Origin: Kibdelosporangium persicum | GTDB taxonomy: Bacteria > Actinomycetota > Actinomycetes > Mycobacteriales > Pseudonocardiaceae | Direction of reading: 5' to 3' | Length of the DNA stretch: 64,000 bases | Assembly: GCF_013280595.1 (NCBI RefSeq) | Contig: NZ_JAAATY010000001.1 | Span: forward strand, 501,987 to 565,986 | In this document: in pieces, positions 59,938-64,000 of the stretch | Numbering within the stretch: the first letter of the stretch is position 1 | Layout: each line of letters begins with the position of its first letter | Position numbers and translations under genes: made by a program | The notes under the pieces: generated by a model | Database searches by the model: none | What the model saw: only the letters and a program-made list of their open reading frames with translations | Told to the model about the DNA's origin: nothing

Positions 59938-61422
59938 GTGACGCGCGCACATCCCCCGTCAGTCCACAAGGGAGCGACGTGCACGCCGGTCGGGACGCTG
60001 CACGGACCGCCATGGCGGCACACCGAGGACATGCGGTTGCTCGACCGGGCGGGCGGCGGCCTGGCGGTGCGGGCGGACCTGCTCGGTGACATCCACCCGG
60101 CCGTGTTGCGTGACCACATGTCCGGTGAACTGATCTACAGTCTGCGCACCACAGGCTCGGGCGGGGTGTACGCCGGCAGCACCGAACAGCGCGAACGCAG
60201 GCTACTGGCCGCGGCGAAGCGCTACGACCTCGTGGAACTGGAGATCGGCCGGGACACCACGCCGGCGATCCTCGCCGCGATCCCGCCACATCACCGGCTG
60301 CTCGCGTGGTACGGGCCGAGTACCACGAGCACGTCGCTCACCGCGTTGCTGGCCAGGTTCAGCCAGATGGCCGGAATCCCGGCACGGCACTACTCCTTGA
60401 CGACACACGCCGCGACGGCCGAACAGGCGCTGGCGCCCTTACGCCTGCTGCACAAGCTCAACCGGACCAACGTCACCGCGTTCAGCGTCGGCGAGACCGG
60501 CCCATGTGGACGGTTGCTGGCGCCTTGGCTCGGCGCTCCCATGGTGTACGGGCGCATCGGCGGCCGGACCGACGAGGTCCCGTCGATCAACCGGCTGTTA
60601 CGCGACTACCCGTTCCCGGCCGTGCCACAGGTCCGGCACCTGTTCGGTCTCGCAGGCCGGTCGGTCGCCGGGTCGTTCTCGCCGAGGCTGCACAACCGGG
60701 CCTACCGGGCTCTCGGCTACCCAGGGCTGTACCTGCCCATTCCGACAACGGACTTCCTGTCCACCTGGCGGACCTTCGCCGACGGCCTGGCCGCGCTCGG
60801 CTTCCCGCTGGTGGGTGGAACCATTGAGGCGCCGTACAAAGAGGCGGCGTTACGGCTGGCCGAGGTGGCTAGCGGCGCGGCGGCCCGGGCCGGCGCGGCG
60901 AACGTGCTGGTTCGCACGGAGTCCGGCTGGCGGGCGCACACCACTGATCCGATCGGCGTCGTCGGCGCGCTTGGCCGGGCCGGCATCCAGCTCACCGGCA
61001 GGAAAGCGGCGGTCGTCGGGTGCGGCGGCGCCGGGCGCGGCGCGGCCGCCGGACTGCTGCGGTTCGGCGTGACACCGACGCTGGTGAACCGGGGCCAGGA
61101 CCGTGGCGGGCGAGCGGCCCGGCTGCTCGGCCTTGACTACGTGCCGCTGCACCGATTCACCCCCGAGGACTACTCGTTGATCGTGCACGCGACGCCGGTC
61201 CGCGAGGATCTGGTGTTCAGTCTGGGGCAGCTCCCCCGCGACACGATTCTGGTCGACCTGGCGTACGGGCGTCGGCCGACCGCACTGGTGGATGCCGCCC
61301 GACGGCTGCGGCTGCGGGTGATCGACGGCTGGGAGGTGCTGCGGATCGTGGCCGCCCGGCAGTTCCGGTTGATGACCGGCCGGTCGATGCCGAATTTCCC
61401 CGCACCGGAACACCTTCGCTGA
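59938..61422 (+). CDS. AroD-AroE-like fusion (dehydroquinate dehydratase-like plus shikimate dehydrogenase-like)
   Basis: 494 residues. Residues about 40-215 follow the type I dehydroquinase pattern (ELIYSLRTTGSGG, YDLVELEI, FSVGETGPCGRLLAPWLGAP), but the catalytic His (SyH motif) is replaced by WYGPS near 126 and the Schiff-base Lys by Arg/His near 150. Residues about 235-494 are shikimate-dehydrogenase-like with SFSPRLHNRAY, the catalytic Lys301 (APYKEAA) and Asp337 (HTTDPIG), and the NADP motif VVGCGGAGRGAA. The first half looks inactive and the second possibly active. GGAGG lies eight bases before the GTG. Probably serves a special shikimate-type pathway. Confidence 0.75.
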   Translation: MTRAHPPSVHKGATCTPVGTLHGPPWRHTEDMRLLDRAGGGLAVRADLLGDIHPAVLRDHMSGELIYSLRTTGSGGVYAGSTEQRERRLLAAAKRYDLVELEIGRDTTPAILAAIPPHHRLLAWYGPSTTSTSLTALLARFSQMAGIPARHYSLTTHAATAEQALAPLRLLHKLNRTNVTAFSVGETGPCGRLLAPWLGAPMVYGRIGGRTDEVPSINRLLRDYPFPAVPQVRHLFGLAGRSVAGSFSPRLHNRAYRALGYPGLYLPIPTTDFLSTWRTFADGLAALGFPLVGGTIEAPYKEAALRLAEVASGAAARAGAANVLVRTESGWRAHTTDPIGVVGALGRAGIQLTGRKAAVVGCGGAGRGAAAGLLRFGVTPTLVNRGQDRGGRAARLLGLDYVPLHRFTPEDYSLIVHATPVREDLVFSLGQLPRDTILVDLAYGRRPTALVDAARRLRLRVIDGWEVLRIVAARQFRLMTGRSMPNFPAPEHLR

Positions 61423-61519
61423 TTTCCGGGACTTTCTTGTCATTTCGGCCCCGCCGCGGCCGGTGGCGTATTCGCGGTGCGTGCGAAAACGGGACGCAAT
61501 TCCCACGAACGGCGCCGTC

Positions 61520-62767
61520 TCATTCGTCCAACAGTCCCAGTTCGTGCGCGACCGCCAGTGCCGCCGCCTTGCGGTGCACCCGCAGCTTGCGAAACAGATT
61601 CCCTTGCAGGTTCTCGACAGTGCGGACCGAGATGCCGAGCAGCCGCGCGGTCTGTTTGGTGGTGTGCCCCTGCGCGATAGCCGACAGGATCTCCTGTTCG
61701 CGCGGGGTGAGCGCGAGCTGCCAACGGCGCCACTCGACGTCCTGTGGACCAAGCACGGCCCGCGAGTGAGCCGCGCTGAGCAGGACGTATCCCACGTTCG
61801 CGGCCTCGACGGCCGGTGCGAGCAGATCGTCCACCCCGGACACGGGCAGGACGGTCACACCGGTGGCGACGGCCTGCGCCACGAGGTGGTGTTTGGGTTC
61901 CTGGCTGGTGATCACCACGACGCCCCGGCCACGCCGGCCGCGCCATTCGGACGTCGGCGGATCGATCAGGACGGTCACCGCCGACTCGTCCACGGTGTCG
62001 CACTCCGCGCGCCGCTTCGGGACGTTTTCCTTGTCCAGCACGATGATGTGGTGCTTGTCGAGCACCTGCCTCGCGCGGCCGGCGATCGGGCCGCCGGTCT
62101 TGGCCAGCACCACCCGGAGGCCGGGTCTTCGTTCCGCGGTCCCGCCGTCCGGCCGGGCGGGCTGGGCATGGGAAAGCAGTCCCAGGCGCACGGCGCTCGC
62201 CGCGGCGTGCGCCTGGCTGTGCACACCGAGTTTGGTGAAGATGCGCTGTTTGTGGTTCTCGACCGTGTGCGGGCTGATGCCCAGTTCCAGGCCGATCTGC
62301 CGAGGCGGGTAACCGGCGCAGACGAGGTAGAGGACTTCGAGTTCGCGCTGGGTGAGCGCGTCCCCGCCGCCGCGCTTGGCCCGCGCTGTCTCGATCGCCG
62401 ATGACGGCGCCCTGATCGCGGCCAGCAACGGTTCCAGGCCGCCGGAGTACGGCACCAACGCGCTGACTCCGGCCTCATAGGCCCGGATCACGTGCGCGGT
62501 GGTCAAGGACTGGTGCAGGCCGATCATTCGCATGAGCCTGCCCGGCGGCAGCAGCAGCGAGACGAGGCGTTCGTTGCTCCACCTGGGCGCGTCGGCTTCG
62601 AACAGCGCGACGGCAGGCCGTCGCAGATCACAGAGCTGAACCAGTTCCGGACCTGAGGCCGCCGTGCCGAGCACGGTGATATCCGGCTCGCGCGCCAGGT
62701 GCGCCGCCAGCATTTCGCGGAACAACCGGTTGTGGTGCTGCAGGACGATACTGAGAACGGTAGCCAT
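61520..62767 (-). CDS. LuxR-type regulator with duplicated receiver-like and HTH domains
   Basis: 415 residues: receiver-like domain 1 (about 1-125), LuxR HTH 1 (about 133-190; LTQRELEVLYLVCAGYPPRQ, ISPHTVENHKQRIF), receiver-like domain 2 (about 215-335), LuxR HTH 2 (about 350-405; LTPREQEILSAIAQGHTTKQ, ISVRTVENLQGNLF). Ordinary NarL proteins are half this length. Neither receiver has a clear phosphoacceptor Asp (AVALFEADAPRW; TVLIDPPTSEW is the nearest). It may bind two sites or loop DNA (inference). Confidence 0.8.
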   Translation of the reverse strand: MATVLSIVLQHHNRLFREMLAAHLAREPDITVLGTAASGPELVQLCDLRRPAVALFEADAPRWSNERLVSLLLPPGRLMRMIGLHQSLTTAHVIRAYEAGVSALVPYSGGLEPLLAAIRAPSSAIETARAKRGGGDALTQRELEVLYLVCAGYPPRQIGLELGISPHTVENHKQRIFTKLGVHSQAHAAASAVRLGLLSHAQPARPDGGTAERRPGLRVVLAKTGGPIAGRARQVLDKHHIIVLDKENVPKRRAECDTVDESAVTVLIDPPTSEWRGRRGRGVVVITSQEPKHHLVAQAVATGVTVLPVSGVDDLLAPAVEAANVGYVLLSAAHSRAVLGPQDVEWRRWQLALTPREQEILSAIAQGHTTKQTARLLGISVRTVENLQGNLFRKLRVHRKAAALAVAHELGLLDE

Positions 62768-62981
62768 GGCCCGACCCCCGGTCCGTTCCCCCCTGTGCGC
62801 ATCATGGCACAACAACGCGTTCACGAACAGCTCGGAACATTCCCGCCAATCGCGTACGCCGAACGGACGGAATGCCGGACGACTATCCTGTTTGATCTTG
62901 ACCGGGTGGAACGCGGTCCGTTTGTATATCACGTGGTTCATGGTTGTCAGTCGTTGTCCCTTTCCCGCACCAGGAGACCCG

Positions 62982-63983
62982 ATGAAGCGCTTGGCGCTGA
63001 CGCTGGCCACGGCCGCCCTGATCGCAGCTCCGACGCCCGCGCACGCGGCCGATGCCTCGATCGCGGGCATCACCGGAGTGGGCGTGCACAACGCCTACGA
63101 ACAAGCCACATTTCCCTGGCTGGCCGACGCGCTGGAGTCCGGCGCGTCGATGATCGAAATCGACCTCTGGCAGAACTTCCTGGGCAGCGGCCGTTATCAG
63201 GTGAGCCACGAGCCGTGGGCGGCGGCCAACAACTGCTCGTCCGCGACGAGTTTCGCCGCTTTACGGACCGGCTCACGCAACCAGGGTTTCGAAGCGTGTC
63301 TGCGCAACATCAAGCTGTGGCACGACCAGAACCCCACCCACGCGCCGCTGATCATCAAGCTGGAAGCGAAGAACGGGTACGACGGTCGTGGTGGATACGG
63401 GCCTGATCGTCTCGACGCGCTGATCGCGTCGGTGTTGGGTGCGGCCAACGTGGTGAAACCCGCTGACGTCAAGGGAAGTCACGCGACGCTGGACGCGGCC
63501 GTGCGGGCGGGCGCTTGGCCAAGCCGGGAGAGTCTGCGCGGGAAGTTCCTGTTCACGTTGATCACCGGCGCGTTCGAGGCAGGCAATCCCTTTGACAACT
63601 ACGACACTCACCACGAGTACGCCGACTATCTGACCTCGCTCGGCGCCAACCTCGGCTCGGCGATGATGTTCCCGACCATCAACGGAGCGTCCTCAGTGGA
63701 CCCGCGGACCGGCGGCAACGGCGGGACCCGAGCCCAGTGGTACGTCACCTTCGACGGGGATGCCGGCGGCTGGTTCAGCGGCGACACCAGCTTCTACACC
63801 AACGGGAACTACCTGGTGACGATGGCGAGTGTGCACAGTGTCGCCCCGGCCATCGACGGTCGCAACCCCACCGTGCAACAGGCCCAGGACCGGGTCCGGC
63901 AGGCGGCGGCGAAGGGCGCGACGGTGGCTTCGAGCGACTGGAACAACCCCGCCATCGTGGGCTTCACAGTCCCCCGTGGCTGA
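62982..63983 (+). CDS. Secreted phosphatidylinositol-specific phospholipase C-like protein
   Basis: 333 residues with a Sec signal (about 1-23, ending AHAA). GVGVHNAYEQ and YQVSHEPW place the two histidines expected in the PI-PLC X-type TIM barrel, and MIEIDLWQN and LIIKLEAKNG the acidic metal/catalytic residues. It resembles Ca2+-dependent bacterial PI-PLC. AGGAG precedes the ATG. A hairpin-repeat half follows at the window edge. Confidence 0.75.
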   Translation: MKRLALTLATAALIAAPTPAHAADASIAGITGVGVHNAYEQATFPWLADALESGASMIEIDLWQNFLGSGRYQVSHEPWAAANNCSSATSFAALRTGSRNQGFEACLRNIKLWHDQNPTHAPLIIKLEAKNGYDGRGGYGPDRLDALIASVLGAANVVKPADVKGSHATLDAAVRAGAWPSRESLRGKFLFTLITGAFEAGNPFDNYDTHHEYADYLTSLGANLGSAMMFPTINGASSVDPRTGGNGGTRAQWYVTFDGDAGGWFSGDTSFYTNGNYLVTMASVHSVAPAIDGRNPTVQQAQDRVRQAAAKGATVASSDWNNPAIVGFTVPRG

Positions 63984-63989
63984 CAACGA

Positions 63990-64000
63990 CTCGTGAGTGT
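63990..64000. repeat. Hairpin repeat, copy 5 (cut by window end)
   Basis: CTCGTGAGTGT, seven bases after the PI-PLC stop, matches the left arm start of the dispersed hairpin family. The right arm would lie outside the window. Confidence 0.6.

Overview
The window is high-GC, gene-dense actinomycete DNA. Tat-exported glycosidases, five large SARP (AfsR/DnrI-type) regulators, ECF sigma factors with long C-terminal extensions, many GTG starts and several apparently leaderless genes suggest a secondary-metabolite-producing actinomycete, possibly Pseudonocardiaceae. The family-level placement is inference; no rRNA or tRNA gene is visible.

Left part (1-10.5 kb): the 5' part of a secreted GH127-type arabinofuranosidase with a lectin domain runs off base 1. 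Next is a compact island at 2.29-4.57 kb. It holds a DUF222/HNH endonuclease gene between two inverted 150-bp units that have their own terminal inverted repeats, and outside these lie tracts of degenerate 31-33-bp tandem repeats. The island abuts a SARP gene that has lost its 3' half. That SARP, an orphan LuxR-type regulator and a second SARP form a module (4.6-10.5 kb) whose intact paralogue lies at 32.4-40.4 kb.

10.5-23.7 kb: a MerR-controlled methyltransferase, a SodC, a nitrile hydratase whose beta subunit is encoded as two half-genes, and a K+ channel. Then comes a probable RiPP locus: a SARP with a SARP box at its own promoter, a 94-residue candidate precursor, and a B12-binding radical SAM enzyme, all on the minus strand with gaps of 20 and 2 bases. 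An ECF sigma factor is divergent from it. An FHA protein, a dehydrogenase and an ArsR/MFS pair follow.

23.7-32.3 kb: accessory metabolism and transport, including an ECF42-like sigma factor, a LysE exporter, a TetR/SDR pair, an HExxH protein, a Tat-exported beta-propeller and a cyclase-family hydrolase.

40.5-49.8 kb: a GntR/UTRA regulator with an unusual N-terminal region, CopC, an ECF42/YCII operon, a Sua5-type enzyme, and S-adenosylhomocysteine hydrolase preceded by a recognisable SAH riboswitch, then a multicopper oxidase operon. 49.9-64 kb: a NarL-type two-component system, RecQ, a TetR/methyltransferase pair divergent from an AurF-like diiron oxygenase with a DUF4873 partner, adenosine deaminase, an AroD-AroE fusion whose AroD half looks catalytically dead, a LuxR protein with duplicated receiver and HTH domains, and a secreted PI-PLC-like protein.

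A family of long perfect hairpins (core TCGTGAGTGTTTATC) recurs at gene 3' ends and probably serves as bidirectional terminators. Frequent tail-to-tail stop overlaps and ATGA/GTGA couplings define the operons. Gene identities rest on motifs read by eye; no database search was run.
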